This document shows positions 44,959 to 53,981 of a stretch of 64,000 nucleotides of DNA, piece by piece. Numbering within the stretch: position 1 is the first letter of the stretch; every line of letters begins with the position of its first letter. The stretch spans positions 186,001 to 250,000 of the forward strand of contig NZ_JACZCQ010000010.1 of assembly GCF_014904705.1 (NCBI RefSeq), given 5' to 3'. The translations under genes were made by a program, and so were the position numbers. The DNA is from Nisaea sediminum. GTDB taxonomy: Bacteria; Pseudomonadota; Alphaproteobacteria; Thalassobaculales; Thalassobaculaceae. The notes under the pieces are model-generated. The model was not told the DNA's origin and searched no databases. It worked only from the letters and a program-made list of their open reading frames with translations.

Positions 44959-45759
44959 ATGATAGACGATTTTCTTCTGCGGGCGCTTGCGGCCGGCATC
45001 GGGGCTGCCCTCGCCGCCGGACCGCTCGGCTGCTTTGTCGTCTGGCGTCGGCTTGCCTATTTCGGCGATACCATGGCGCATTCCGCGCTCCTCGGTCTCG
45101 CTCTCGGTTTTCTGCTCGGGATCGCGCCGGTGATCGGGATCGCGGCCGTGACGCTCGCCGTCGCCGCACTCATGCTCACGCTGGAGCGACGGACGGAAGT
45201 CCCGGCGGATACGCTGCTCGGGATCCTGTCCCATGGCGCCCTCGCGCTCGGGCTGGTCGCCATCGGGCTCATGAGTTGGCTCCGTGTCGATCTGATGGGG
45301 GTCCTGTTCGGCGACGTGCTCGCGGTTTCAATGCAGGATATCGCGCTGATCTACGTCGCGGCGGCGATCGTCCTCTCTGTTCTCTGGCGGATCTGGGAGC
45401 CTTTGCTCACGGCGACGGTCAGCTCCGATCTGGCACGTGCCGAGGGGCTGGGCGGGCAGCGGGCCTCGCTCTTGTTTACGTTGCTGCTCGCGCTCGTCAT
45501 TGCGGTTTCGATCAAGGTGGTGGGCGTGCTTCTCATCACCTCCCTGCTGATCCTGCCCGCCGCCGCCGCCCGGCGCTGGGCGCGGAGCCCGGAGGCCATG
45601 GTCGCCGGTGCCGTGCTGATCGGGATCGTCTCTGTCGTCGCCGGTCTCGGATTTTCGGTCGAGCTGGACACGCCGGCCGGCCCTTCCATCGTCCTGGTCG
45701 CCTTTCTCATATTTCTGTTCGGCCTGCCACGCTGGCCGGTGGGAGCAGGACTCCGCTGA
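44959..45759 (+). CDS. znuB: Zinc ABC transporter permease ZnuB
   Basis: 266-residue ABC-3 family permease with about eight helices. Family segments are present: LGCFVVWRRLAYFGDTMAHS, GDVLAVS, and VVGVLLITSLLILPAAAARRWA. The ATG at 44959 gives the normal N-terminus. The usual znuC ATPase is not beside it; znuA lies downstream behind its own Zur-type box. The ATPase must be encoded elsewhere if the transporter is functional. Confidence 0.92.
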   Translation: MIDDFLLRALAAGIGAALAAGPLGCFVVWRRLAYFGDTMAHSALLGLALGFLLGIAPVIGIAAVTLAVAALMLTLERRTEVPADTLLGILSHGALALGLVAIGLMSWLRVDLMGVLFGDVLAVSMQDIALIYVAAAIVLSVLWRIWEPLLTATVSSDLARAEGLGGQRASLLFTLLLALVIAVSIKVVGVLLITSLLILPAAAARRWARSPEAMVAGAVLIGIVSVVAGLGFSVELDTPAGPSIVLVAFLIFLFGLPRWPVGAGLR

Positions 45760-45807
45760 TGACCCTTTCGCGGACAGGTTCGATCATGGCTTGATTTCAA
45801 TAAATGT

Positions 45808-45821
45808 AATGTTATAACATT
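45808..45821. promoter_or_regulatory. Zur box before znuA
   Basis: AATGTTATAACATT is a perfect 14-bp palindrome within a longer AT-rich stretch (45800-45830), 27 nt before the znuA start. It matches the alphaproteobacterial Zur consensus core (TGTTATAACA). It indicates repression of znuA by zinc-loaded Zur. Confidence 0.85.
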
Positions 45822-45847
45822 TTTTCATTTCAAGTTCAGAGATCCCG

Positions 45848-46792
45848 ATGAAAACCCTTTTTTGCTCTGTGGCGGCCGTGCTTGCCGTGATTCTCGCCTT
45901 TGCCGGAACCGCGCGTGCCGACCTGTCCGTCGTTGCCTCCATTCCGCCGGTTCACAGTCTGGTGGCAAAGGTGATGGCGGGGGTAGGGACGCCGCATCTC
46001 CTGCTGCGGAACGGCCAGTCGCCTCACGATTACGCCTTGCGGCCGTCGGACGCGCGTGCGGTCGAGAATGCAGACCTGGTCTTTCTCGTCTCCCACGATA
46101 TCGAGAATTTCCTCGCCGCCAGCCACCAAGTTGAAGGCGGAGGCGCAAAGAGGTTCGTGGAGCTGGGCGAGGCCGAAGGGGTGACACACCTCCCGGTGCG
46201 CGAGGCCGTCGTCTGGAAACTGGATCGCGGCCACGCCAAAGGCGCCCACAGCCATGACGAACATGCTCACGGCCATGACGGCGATGATCCGCATGTCTGG
46301 CTCAGTCCGCGCAACGCGATGGCTTTCACGGCTGCAATCGCGACGGTCCTGGCGGAACGCGACCCGGCCAACGGCGCGCTCTACCGCGCCAATGCGATTG
46401 CCGCCCGGCAGGGACTTGAGGCGTTGTCGAAGACGATTGCAGCGCGTCTCGACCCGGTCAAGGACCGCCCGTTTCTGGTTTTTCACGATGCCTATCAGTA
46501 TTTCGAGGCGGAATTCGGCCTGATGGCGGCAGGTGCCATCAGCCTCGGCACCGGGGCGCCCCCCGGCGCAGGTCGGCTGACCGAGCTTCGGGAGCTGGTC
46601 TCCGCACGCGGCATCAAATGCATCTTCCGGGAGGTTCAGTTCTCGCCCCGTCTTGCCGAAATCGTCGCGGAAGGGACCGGGGCGCGGCTTGGCCTGCTCG
46701 ACCCTGTCGGGAGTTCGCTGGATTTCGGGCCGGACAATTATGACGCCCTGATGCTCGGGCTTGCCGAGGGCTTCCGTTCCTGTCTCGAATGA
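45848..46792 (+). CDS. znuA: Zinc ABC transporter substrate-binding protein ZnuA
   Basis: 314 residues with a signal peptide (cleavage near ARA-DLS). Metal ligands expected at H60 (QSPHDYAL), H149 (DDPHVWLSP) and the His of VFHDAYQYF. The His/Asp-rich flexible loop HAKGAHSHDEHAHGHDG at about 129-145 is typical of zinc rather than manganese binders. Zur box upstream. Confidence 0.95.
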   Translation: MKTLFCSVAAVLAVILAFAGTARADLSVVASIPPVHSLVAKVMAGVGTPHLLLRNGQSPHDYALRPSDARAVENADLVFLVSHDIENFLAASHQVEGGGAKRFVELGEAEGVTHLPVREAVVWKLDRGHAKGAHSHDEHAHGHDGDDPHVWLSPRNAMAFTAAIATVLAERDPANGALYRANAIAARQGLEALSKTIAARLDPVKDRPFLVFHDAYQYFEAEFGLMAAGAISLGTGAPPGAGRLTELRELVSARGIKCIFREVQFSPRLAEIVAEGTGARLGLLDPVGSSLDFGPDNYDALMLGLAEGFRSCLE

Positions 46793-46864
46793 TCCCGCTT
46801 CGGCTCCGGAGCGGTGGCCTTGCGAAAGACGGCGCGGCATACTGGGCCGTGTCATGACGTGGGG

Positions 46865-47503
46865 GTGAAGGTGATCACTTTCGAGCAGGCGCTGGAAGAG
46901 GCGCCCGTTGTCGCGATCTTGCGCGGTCTTGAACCGGAGCAGGCCGGCGCGGTGGGCGCCGCGCTTTTCGAGGCCGGTATCAGGGTCATCGAGGTGCCGC
47001 TCAATTCTCCAAGGCCTCTGCAGAGTATTGCCATGCTCGCCAAGGCTCTTGGCGATCGCACGGTCATCGGTGCAGGAACCGTGCTCTCGGCCCAGGCGGT
47101 GAGGGACGTGGACCGCGCCGGCGGACGTCTGATCGTCTCGCCCAATACCGACGAGCGCGTGATCGCCGAGACCACCGATTTGGGTCTGATATCGATGCCG
47201 GGCTTTTTCACGCCGACCGAGGCCTTCCAGGCGCTCGAGGCGGGCGCCGATTATCTGAAACTCTTCCCCGGCGATGCCGTGCAGCCAAAGGTCGTCGGAG
47301 CGCTCCGCGCGGTGCTCCCGCCGGAGGCCGGGATCGTGGTGACCGGCGGTGTCGGGATTGGCAACATCGCGGATTTTTTCGCCGCCGGCGCAAAGGCGGT
47401 CGCCGTCGGTTCCTCGATCTTCAAGCCGGGCAAACCGGTGGAGCATATCGGGGCGGATGCGGCGGACCTGATCGCGGCCTGGAAGATGGGCAAGGCCGCG
47501 TAA
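46865..47503 (+). CDS. 2-dehydro-3-deoxy-6-phosphogalactonate aldolase (KDPG/KDPGal aldolase family)
   Basis: 212 residues, class I aldolase TIM barrel. VVAILRG and the Schiff-base Lys segment YLKLFPGDAVQP are present. IEVPLNSPRPLQSI is characteristic of the DgoA (KDPGal) branch rather than KDPG (IEVTLRTP). GTG at 46865 is my choice; GTGs at 46859 and 46871 are alternatives, none has a clear ribosome site. No other galactonate gene nearby. Confidence 0.85.
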   Translation: MKVITFEQALEEAPVVAILRGLEPEQAGAVGAALFEAGIRVIEVPLNSPRPLQSIAMLAKALGDRTVIGAGTVLSAQAVRDVDRAGGRLIVSPNTDERVIAETTDLGLISMPGFFTPTEAFQALEAGADYLKLFPGDAVQPKVVGALRAVLPPEAGIVVTGGVGIGNIADFFAAGAKAVAVGSSIFKPGKPVEHIGADAADLIAAWKMGKAA

Positions 47504-47605
47504 CGGAACGAAGGAATTGCGGAAAGCGGGGTTGTGTCACGGCCGCCGCTGCGCGATGTCATAACCAGCCAATCATTCACCTGCTTGCGGAACGGGAGCG
47601 AACCC

Positions 47606-48049
47606 ATGCGTTATCTGCACACGATGGTCCGGATCAGCGACATCGACGAGAGCCTGAAATTCTACTGCGACATCCTCGGCCTGAAGGAAGTCCATCGCTA
47701 CGAGAGCGAGAAGGGCCGTTTCACCAACATTTTCCTCTACGCCCCGGGCGACGAGGCGACCGCCGCGTCCGACAAGCGCGCGCCGGTGATCGAACTGACC
47801 TACAACTGGGACCCGGAAGAGTACAAGACCGGCCGCGCCTGGGGGCATCTCGCCTTCCGCGTCGAGAATATCTACGAGACCTGTCAGAAGATCATGGATG
47901 CCGGCGTCACCATCAACCGGCCGCCGCGCGACGGCTACATGGCCTTCGTGAAGTCGCCGGACGGCATCTCGATCGAGATCCTGCAGGAAGGCGAGGCGCT
48001 GGCCCCGGCCGAGCCCTGGGCCTCGATGCAGAATACCGGAACCTGGTAA
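47606..48049 (+). CDS. Glyoxalase I-like (VOC) protein
   Basis: 147 residues. Two beta-alpha-beta-beta-beta modules with metal-ligand candidates H5 (RYLHTMVRI), E in VIELTYNW, H in GHLAFRV and E in ISIEILQEG, the GloA pattern. Probably lactoylglutathione lyase, detoxifying methylglyoxal with glutathione. Start follows GGGAG. Confidence 0.87.
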   Translation: MRYLHTMVRISDIDESLKFYCDILGLKEVHRYESEKGRFTNIFLYAPGDEATAASDKRAPVIELTYNWDPEEYKTGRAWGHLAFRVENIYETCQKIMDAGVTINRPPRDGYMAFVKSPDGISIEILQEGEALAPAEPWASMQNTGTW

Positions 48050-48076
48050 GCGGCGCGAATTGGCCGGGTGCCGGCA

Positions 48077-49447
48077 TCAGCCGGATCTCGGCCAGGCCGT
48101 ATGATGGTCGTCGATGACGAAGACGTGCCGGTGCCGGAACTTCCGGTGCCGGTGCTTTCTTTCTGACCGATCTTCGCTGGAGATCTGGTCCGGCCGGTGA
48201 TGCCCGTCGGCGACCGTCGCGTGCGCGTGCACCACTTCCTCGTGCTCGTGTTCCAGTTCGGCGGGATCGTTGCGCGGCCAGAGCATCAGGGCAGCGGCGC
48301 TGCCCGTCGCGGCGCCACCGGCAAGCACGATAAGGGCCGCGTCCATGCCGAAGCGCGAGCCCATCCAGCCGGCCACCGGATAGGCGACCAGCCAGCATCC
48401 GTGAGAGAGGGCGAATTGCGCCGCGAACAGCGCGGGCCTGTCTTCCGCATGGCTGGACTGGCGCAGCAGGAGGCCGGACGGGGTCATGACCAGGGACGAC
48501 CCTGCGCCGAGGAAGACCCAGATGGCGAGTGCACCGGCGTAGGACTCCGCCCAGAGCCCGATGATCAGTCCGGCACAAAGGACCGCTCCGCCGCATATCA
48601 TGACAGGCCGCGTCGCGATCCTCTCCAGCAGCCGGGGCACGGTAAGGGCGATTGCCATCGACCCGAGGCCGGCGGCGGCGAAGAAGATCGCTACATCGGT
48701 CTCGTTGCCGCCGAGCTCGGTCCGGACGAAGACGACGGTATTAACGATCACCATCGACCCCGCCGAGGCGACGGCGAAACTGAGTGCGAGCAAACCGCGC
48801 AGCCGGGGTGTCTTCAGATAGATCCAGGTCCCGCGGGTCACGCGCTGCCAGAAGCCGCGCCGGTTCTCGTCGGTCGTCTGGCGTGGAATGGCGGCTGTAA
48901 CGATGAAGGCGGCCGAGGCGAGAAAACCGGCCGTGTTCCCGACGAACAGCCAGTGAAAGCTGACGAATGTCAGCAGCAGGCCGGCCAGCACCGGGCTGAG
49001 CAGCTGTTCGAGATCGTAGAGCAACCGGGACAGGGAAAGCGCCCGCGTATAGTCCTTTTCGTCCGGCAGAAGATCCGGGATCGTCGCCTGGAACGTCGGG
49101 GTGAAGGCGGCGGAACAGGCCTGGAACAGAAAGATCAGCAGGTATATCTGCCAGATCTCGGAAACGAACGGCAGGACGAGGACCAAGGTGGCGCGGACCA
49201 GATCCAGGGAGACGAGATAGGGGCGGCGGGGAAATCGCTCCGCCAGAGCGGCGCCGATGGGGCCGAGGCCGACATAGGCGATCATCTTGATCGCCAGGGC
49301 CGTGCCGAGAACCATACCGGCATCGGCACCGGCGAGGTCGTAGGCCAGAAGCCCGAGCGCGATGGTCGTGAGGCCGGTGCCGAGAAGCGAGAGCGCCTGC
49401 GCCGCAAATAGGTGCCGGTAGGCGGTGTTTCCGAGGGGGCCGTTCAC
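48077..49447 (-). CDS. MFS transporter with histidine-rich C-terminal tail
   Basis: 456 residues, 12 predicted helices, the GP-IGAALAERFPRRP loop of the major facilitator superfamily. Residues after about 395 form a tail with many His (HEHEEVVHAHATVADGHH..., KHRHRKFRHRH, DDHH), resembling metal exporters such as NreB. A nickel/cobalt or zinc efflux role is inferred. Starts at GTG 49447 (ribosome site GGAGGA about 11 nt before), 23 nt after the CBS gene, so it may be the last member of that operon. Confidence 0.85.
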   Translation of the reverse strand: MNGPLGNTAYRHLFAAQALSLLGTGLTTIALGLLAYDLAGADAGMVLGTALAIKMIAYVGLGPIGAALAERFPRRPYLVSLDLVRATLVLVLPFVSEIWQIYLLIFLFQACSAAFTPTFQATIPDLLPDEKDYTRALSLSRLLYDLEQLLSPVLAGLLLTFVSFHWLFVGNTAGFLASAAFIVTAAIPRQTTDENRRGFWQRVTRGTWIYLKTPRLRGLLALSFAVASAGSMVIVNTVVFVRTELGGNETDVAIFFAAAGLGSMAIALTVPRLLERIATRPVMICGGAVLCAGLIIGLWAESYAGALAIWVFLGAGSSLVMTPSGLLLRQSSHAEDRPALFAAQFALSHGCWLVAYPVAGWMGSRFGMDAALIVLAGGAATGSAAALMLWPRNDPAELEHEHEEVVHAHATVADGHHRPDQISSEDRSERKHRHRKFRHRHVFVIDDHHTAWPRSG

Positions 49448-49470
49448 CTCTTGCCGTTCCTCCCGGGCGG

Positions 49471-49878
49471 TCAGTCGGATCCGTTCGACGTGTAGCGTAC
49501 CACCATGTCGCGGAGCGTGACGATTCCAACCATCTCGCCCTGCCGTGTCACAAGCGCCCGGGTGAGTTTGAAACGGTTCAGCATCCGGATCGCGTATTTG
49601 ATGTCCATGCTCACATCGACTGTCAGCACCGGCTTGGACATGATCTCGTAGACGCTTGTGCGCTCGGGCGACCGGTCCTTGCTGGCGACGTGCGCGGCGA
49701 TGTCGCCGACAGTGACCACGCCATATTCGTCTCCATCGTGCCGGCGCTCGATCACAAGCGAGCTGACATGGTGCTCCCGCATCAGGTCAATCGCGTTGCG
49801 CACGGTCGCGAGGCCGTCGATGACGCGCGGATTGCCGCTCATCACGTCCTCAACCTTCACGTAACTGTGCTGGCTCAT
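49471..49878 (-). CDS. CBS-domain pair protein
   Basis: 135 residues comprising two CBS motifs (VEDVMSGNPRVIDG... and VYEIMSKPVLTVDVSMDI...), each ending in GVVTVGD or GIVTLRD. Such Bateman modules bind adenine nucleotides and gate partner proteins. Start overlaps the PII-like stop by ATGA. In this operon it probably regulates the DUF1538 membrane proteins together with the PII-like protein. Confidence 0.9.
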   Translation of the reverse strand: MSQHSYVKVEDVMSGNPRVIDGLATVRNAIDLMREHHVSSLVIERRHDGDEYGVVTVGDIAAHVASKDRSPERTSVYEIMSKPVLTVDVSMDIKYAIRMLNRFKLTRALVTRQGEMVGIVTLRDMVVRYTSNGSD

Positions 49879-50225
49879 ATTTCTTCCTCGATTTCTTTCT
49901 CGATGGTCTTCATTTGCGAGGTCAGGCCGACGGCGTCCTCGATGTCGATCTGGAATGCCACGCCGCTCCCGACATCCTCGTCGAACCGGGCCGCCCTGCC
50001 GATTTCCTCGAGGATATGACGCGACATATGCTCCTCGACGACGAGCAGCACGATGTCGCGCTGACCTTCCAGGGTAAGCCCGAGAAAGGTCGAGGACGGC
50101 TTCAGCCCCTCGCCGCGGACATTGGTGATCACCGTGCTGCCGGTTCCGCCGCAGCTGCGTGCGGTATCGACGACGATGTCGGTCTTCTCGTCATTGACCA
50201 CGGCGACGATCAGTTTGAACTTCAT
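49875..50225 (-). CDS. PII-like (GlnB-superfamily) signalling protein
   Basis: 116 residues. The beta-alpha-beta pattern MKFKLIVAVVNDEKTDIVVD, a short T-loop region (NVRGEGLKPSS) and GSGVAFQIDIEDAVGL resemble the PII ferredoxin-like fold. The T-loop tyrosine of canonical GlnB is missing, so it is a PII-like protein rather than a nitrogen regulator. The C-terminus is strongly acidic (EKEIEEEI). Overlaps the genes on both sides by ATGA. Confidence 0.8.
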   Translation of the reverse strand: MKFKLIVAVVNDEKTDIVVDTARSCGGTGSTVITNVRGEGLKPSSTFLGLTLEGQRDIVLLVVEEHMSRHILEEIGRAARFDEDVGSGVAFQIDIEDAVGLTSQMKTIEKEIEEEI

Positions 50226-51049
50226 CGCTCACTCCCTGTCTGTGGGGTCGCTTTATCGAAATCCGCGCGTTCCCGCTCCCGCTTTTTGCGACGCGCGGCG
50301 AGCCAGGCCCCCGCCTGTGCGTAGCTCATGACGCTGAGCATCGGGAACAGGCTCGCGAGGGCGATCAGGCCGAATCCGTCGAGCACCGGATTGCGGCCGG
50401 GCACCGTGGAGGCCAGCCCGAGGCCGAGCGCGGTGACCAGCGGGACGGTCACGGTCGAGGTGGTGACGCCGCCGCTGTCATAGGCCAGCGGTATGATCAT
50501 GCGCGGGGCATAGATCGTCTGCAGGACGACGAGGCTGTAACCGACGATCATGTAGAGATAGAGCGGTGTTCCGGTGACGATGCGGAAGGCACCGACCGCG
50601 ATGCTGAGCGCGACGCCGATGGCGACAGCCATCCTGAGGCCCCAACCGCTGATCGAGCCGCCGGTCAGTTCGCTGGCCTTGTTCGCGACGGCGATCAGCG
50701 AGGGTTCGGCGATGGTCGTCGAAAAGCCGATCGCGGCGGCGAAGAGATAGACCCAGTAATAGTCCGCCCAGCTTATCGAGTCCGCCGGGCGGCCAAGGGC
50801 GATGAAGCCCGGGTCGGTGAGCTGTTTCGCCATGTGCTCGCCGATCGGGAAGAGGGCTTTCTCGAGGCCGACGAGGAACAGCGCGAGGCCGATGATCACG
50901 TAGACGAAACCGGTCAGCACACGTCCGAGATGCGGAATGCGCTGCCTCAGGACGACGAGCTGGAAGAAGACGAGGATGCCGGCGATCGGCAATACGTCGA
51001 GGATGGTGCCGAAGAAGGCGTCCGCGAGCGCCGTCAGCCATTCCGTCAT
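50222..51049 (-). CDS. DUF1538 family membrane protein, second copy
   Basis: 275 residues. Two hydrophobic halves; the loop sequences [14 protein letters not shown] and [25 protein letters not shown] recur in both DUF1538 proteins of the operon. Both loops are Ser/Thr/Gly-rich and could form re-entrant pore elements. The C-terminus is highly charged (ARRKKRERERADFD). Family function unknown; transport of an anion or small solute is the likeliest guess. Confidence 0.85.
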   Translation of the reverse strand: MTEWLTALADAFFGTILDVLPIAGILVFFQLVVLRQRIPHLGRVLTGFVYVIIGLALFLVGLEKALFPIGEHMAKQLTDPGFIALGRPADSISWADYYWVYLFAAAIGFSTTIAEPSLIAVANKASELTGGSISGWGLRMAVAIGVALSIAVGAFRIVTGTPLYLYMIVGYSLVVLQTIYAPRMIIPLAYDSGGVTTSTVTVPLVTALGLGLASTVPGRNPVLDGFGLIALASLFPMLSVMSYAQAGAWLAARRKKRERERADFDKATPQTGSER

Positions 51050-51783
51050 CAGACCACCATTCCGAAGATGAGCACGAATATCATCGGCGACAGGCTGGCG
51101 AAGGCGATCAGGCCGAACCCGTCGATGGCCGGGTTCCGTCCGCGGATCACCGTCGCCAGCCCGACGCCGAGCGCGGTCACCAGCGGCACGGTGACTGTCG
51201 AGGTGGTGACACCGCCGCTGTCGTAGGCGATGCCGATGATCTCCTCCGGCGCGATGGCGGTCAGGCCCTGGACGACGACATAGCCGCCGATCATGATCCA
51301 GTGCAGCGGCCAACCCTTCAGGATCCGGAAGACGCCGACGACGATCGCCACGCCGACCGAGACAGCAACCGTGTAGCGCAATGCCAGCGCATAGTCGGCC
51401 ATGGCGCGGGGATCGTGCTGGATGAAACCGCTCTCGGCCATGACGCGTGCCGCTTCCTCGCCGACGGCGATGAGCGACGGCTCGGCGACCGTGGTTCCGA
51501 AGCCGAGACCGAAGGCGAAGAGCAGAAGCCAGAGCAGGCTGCCTTTGCGCGCGAGGGCGCCGGCAAGGAACTCGCCGATCGGGAACAGCGCCATCTCCAG
51601 GCCCTGCAGGAACAGGGTGAGGCCGAGCACCACGATCACGAGCCCGATCAGCGTTTCCGTCAGGTTGGGAAACGGTTGCTGCAGGACGACGAGCTGGAAA
51701 AAGGCGACGACGACGATGATCGGGAGCACGTCTCGGACCGTGCCCAGAAACAGATTCCCGAATGCTATCAGGCGGTTCGTCAT
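51049..51783 (-). CDS. DUF1538 family membrane protein, first copy
   Basis: 244 residues, about six to eight membrane segments, shorter than its neighbour by a C-terminal tail. Shares [15 protein letters not shown] and [22 protein letters not shown] with the second copy. ATG at 51783 gives the family N-terminus; the longer open frame to 52059 is a shadow of the divergent gene. Its stop overlaps the next start (TGATG). First gene of the operon. Confidence 0.85.
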   Translation of the reverse strand: MTNRLIAFGNLFLGTVRDVLPIIVVVAFFQLVVLQQPFPNLTETLIGLVIVVLGLTLFLQGLEMALFPIGEFLAGALARKGSLLWLLLFAFGLGFGTTVAEPSLIAVGEEAARVMAESGFIQHDPRAMADYALALRYTVAVSVGVAIVVGVFRILKGWPLHWIMIGGYVVVQGLTAIAPEEIIGIAYDSGGVTTSTVTVPLVTALGVGLATVIRGRNPAIDGFGLIAFASLSPMIFVLIFGMVV

Positions 51784-51857
51784 GGCCGCAAAGCTACCCC
51801 GTCGGCCCGGCGACTTCCAGCGCGCGTCGCTGCCGCGGCGAAAAAAATGCCGCCCTA

Positions 51858-51884
51858 CGTCACAGCCGCTGGCGCTGGCTCGAC
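51858..51884 (+). promoter_or_regulatory. Candidate ECF41 promoter
   Basis: CGTCACA at 51858-51864, then 16 nt, then CGAC at 51881-51884. The known ECF41 consensus is TGTCACA-N16-CGTC, so one mismatch in each element. It sits 43 nt before the AhpD-like gene, the usual ECF41 target, and fits autoregulation of the two-gene unit. Confidence 0.6.
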
Positions 51885-51926
51885 AGGTCTGTGAAACCCC
51901 ACCGCAACGCCATGAAGGAGGATAAG

Positions 51927-52358
51927 GTGACCGGGACCGCAGCCGTGAATTTTTACGCCAATGCAGAAAATATTCTGGGCCGCTTGCAGGCCGTCGAGAA
52001 CGAGATTTCGGAGGCCGGGTTCGACAGGCTTCTCCATCACCTGGTGAAGCTCCGGGCATCGCAGATCAATCAGTGCGCCTTCTGCGTCAAGATGCATATC
52101 GACGAAGCGCGTAAGGACGGCGAGAGCCAGGACCGGATCGACCGCGTCATCGTCTGGCGCCATGTGCGCGACTTCACGCCGGCGGAAAAGACCGCGCTGG
52201 CCTGGACCGAAGCGCTGACGGAGCCCGATCCGAAGGTGGATCTCGGCCCCTTGCGGCAGGAGTTGAGGGAACATTTCACGGACCGCGAGATCTCGACGCT
52301 GACGGCGATCGTGGCGATGATCAATCTTTGGAACCGGATCCAGATCTCGAACCACTGA
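51927..52358 (+). CDS. Carboxymuconolactone decarboxylase/AhpD-like protein
   Basis: 143 residues. The redox/proton relay CAFCVKMH gives C50, C53 and H57, the AhpD signature, followed by [10 protein letters not shown]. The GTG at 51927 is preceded by AGGAGG at 5 nt; an ATG at 51912 in the same frame overlaps that site. This is the canonical neighbour and target gene of ECF41 sigma factors. Peroxide or other stress role inferred. Confidence 0.92.
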   Translation: MTGTAAVNFYANAENILGRLQAVENEISEAGFDRLLHHLVKLRASQINQCAFCVKMHIDEARKDGESQDRIDRVIVWRHVRDFTPAEKTALAWTEALTEPDPKVDLGPLRQELREHFTDREISTLTAIVAMINLWNRIQISNH

Positions 52359-53242
52359 TGGAACGGCCGTTGGATCATATAGAAGCATTCGAGGAGGCGA
52401 GACCGATGCTGACCGGTCTCGCCTACCGCCTGCTCGGAAGCCGCGCCGAGGCGGAGGACGTCGTTCAGGACACCTTTCTCGCCTGGGACGCGGCAAATCG
52501 TGACGAAATCGAGAACCGGCGGGGCTGGCTCACGTCGGTGGCCACGCGCCGGTCGCTCGACGTGCTGAAGTCAGCGCGCCGGAGCCGGACCGAATATGTC
52601 GGATCATGGCTCCCGGAGCCGATGGAAACGGCGCAGGAGGGAACGCCGGAGACCGAATTTCTGATGAGCGAGAGCGTCACCATGGCGTTTCTGCTTGTGC
52701 TCGAGCGTCTGGCGCCGAAGGAGCGTGCAGCCTTCATCCTGCATGACGTATTCGGCATGGAGTATGCGGAGATCGCGGAAAGCCTGCAGGTTAGCGAGGC
52801 GGCATGCCGCAAGCTGGCGTCCCGCGCGCGGGTCAATGTCCGCAGCGCGGGAAATACCAGGCCGGCTCCGAAACACATCCAGGAGCGCCTGGTCGAGGCC
52901 TTCCAGTCCGCCGTGACGACAGGCGTCGCCGACGGCCTTGCGGCCCTGCTTTCGAGCCACGCGGTGCTGACTGCGGATAGTGGCGGAAAGGCGGATTCGA
53001 TCCGCAAACCGCTCCATGGTCCGGATGTGATCCTCCAGTTTGTCACCCGCTATCTCTCACGCTGGTATGCGAACTATCAGGTCGCTGTCGCCGAGATCAA
53101 CGCGCAGCGCGCGCTGATCGCCCGCGCCGGCACCCGGACGGAGGCGGTGGTGACCTTCGCGGTTGGGGGCGATAACCGGGTGGAGGAAATCATGATCACG
53201 CGCAATCCCGACAAACTGCGGCGCTTCGACCTCGAAGACTGA
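52358..53242 (+). CDS. ECF41-group RNA polymerase sigma factor
   Basis: 294 residues. Sigma2 (LTGLAYRLLGSRAEAEDVVQDTF) and sigma4 (LAPKERAAFILHDVFGMEYAEIAESL) are followed by a C-terminal SnoaL-like extension. ECF41 hallmarks are seen: WLPEP in the linker, and a GGK (SGGKADS) plus NPDKLRRF in the extension, which replaces an anti-sigma factor. Its ATG overlaps the AhpD-like stop (TGATG). Confidence 0.94.
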   Translation: MERPLDHIEAFEEARPMLTGLAYRLLGSRAEAEDVVQDTFLAWDAANRDEIENRRGWLTSVATRRSLDVLKSARRSRTEYVGSWLPEPMETAQEGTPETEFLMSESVTMAFLLVLERLAPKERAAFILHDVFGMEYAEIAESLQVSEAACRKLASRARVNVRSAGNTRPAPKHIQERLVEAFQSAVTTGVADGLAALLSSHAVLTADSGGKADSIRKPLHGPDVILQFVTRYLSRWYANYQVAVAEINAQRALIARAGTRTEAVVTFAVGGDNRVEEIMITRNPDKLRRFDLED

Positions 53243-53374
53243 CCCGCGCCGGGGTTGGAGAGCGTCAACAGCGTACCGCCGAAAGTACCGGCAACATGAT
53301 TAAAATATACGTAATCTTAATGAGTTGAGGCGTTAATTTGGATAATTGCATCTGTACAATGCCGGGAATGCGCT

Positions 53375-53899
53375 ATGGTTGCTGTGATGGATACGCAGCC
53401 TCGCCTGACCAAAACCTACCGACTGCTTGTCCGGGGGACGAACATCAATGAGACGTCCCTACTGGCAACGGATTATCTGAATCACTTCAACGAAGTGGTG
53501 ATGCTGCTCGAGCTCGTTCCGGACATGCCGGAGATGCTCGAGGAGGTCGAGCAGTGGGAACCGGCGACCTATATCGAGCATTTCGCCGCCAGCGGATTCT
53601 CCGACAAGGAACTCGCCATCTGGGCTTACGAGAACGCGCCCCGGGAATATATCGACGCCTTCGAGGATCTCGTCGCGGCGGCGAACGAGCAGATCTTCTC
53701 GGCAACCGACCTATTGAAGAAGCTGAACGGAACGGTGCCCGCTGACGCGTTTCAGCATCAGACCATGGCGAAGGTCCGCGAGATCAAGGCGACGCTGGAG
53801 CAGATATCCGGCGTCATCAACGGCACCGTGCCGCGCTACGACCAGGCCGAGATCGACGACATCATGGATCAGGCCGCGATCGACAGTCTGTTCGACTGA
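53375..53899 (+). CDS. Acidic helical hypothetical protein, 174 aa
   Basis: Not recognised. No signal peptide or membrane segment, strongly acidic, long helices, with the C-terminal motif AEIDDIMDQAAIDSLFD that resembles the short peptide tails of CheZ-like phosphatases or FliM-type docking tags, though the rest gives no support. An ATG at 53387 is an alternative start. The upstream gap (53243-53374) is AT-rich and likely its promoter. Confidence 0.6.
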   Translation: MVAVMDTQPRLTKTYRLLVRGTNINETSLLATDYLNHFNEVVMLLELVPDMPEMLEEVEQWEPATYIEHFAASGFSDKELAIWAYENAPREYIDAFEDLVAAANEQIFSATDLLKKLNGTVPADAFQHQTMAKVREIKATLEQISGVINGTVPRYDQAEIDDIMDQAAIDSLFD

Positions 53900-53981
53900 C
53901 CGGGCCCGACATTTCGCCGCAGCGCCGTATCATTCCCCCGGGGCTATCTGTTCTCAAGCGACGGCAAAAGGGGGGCGTTAC

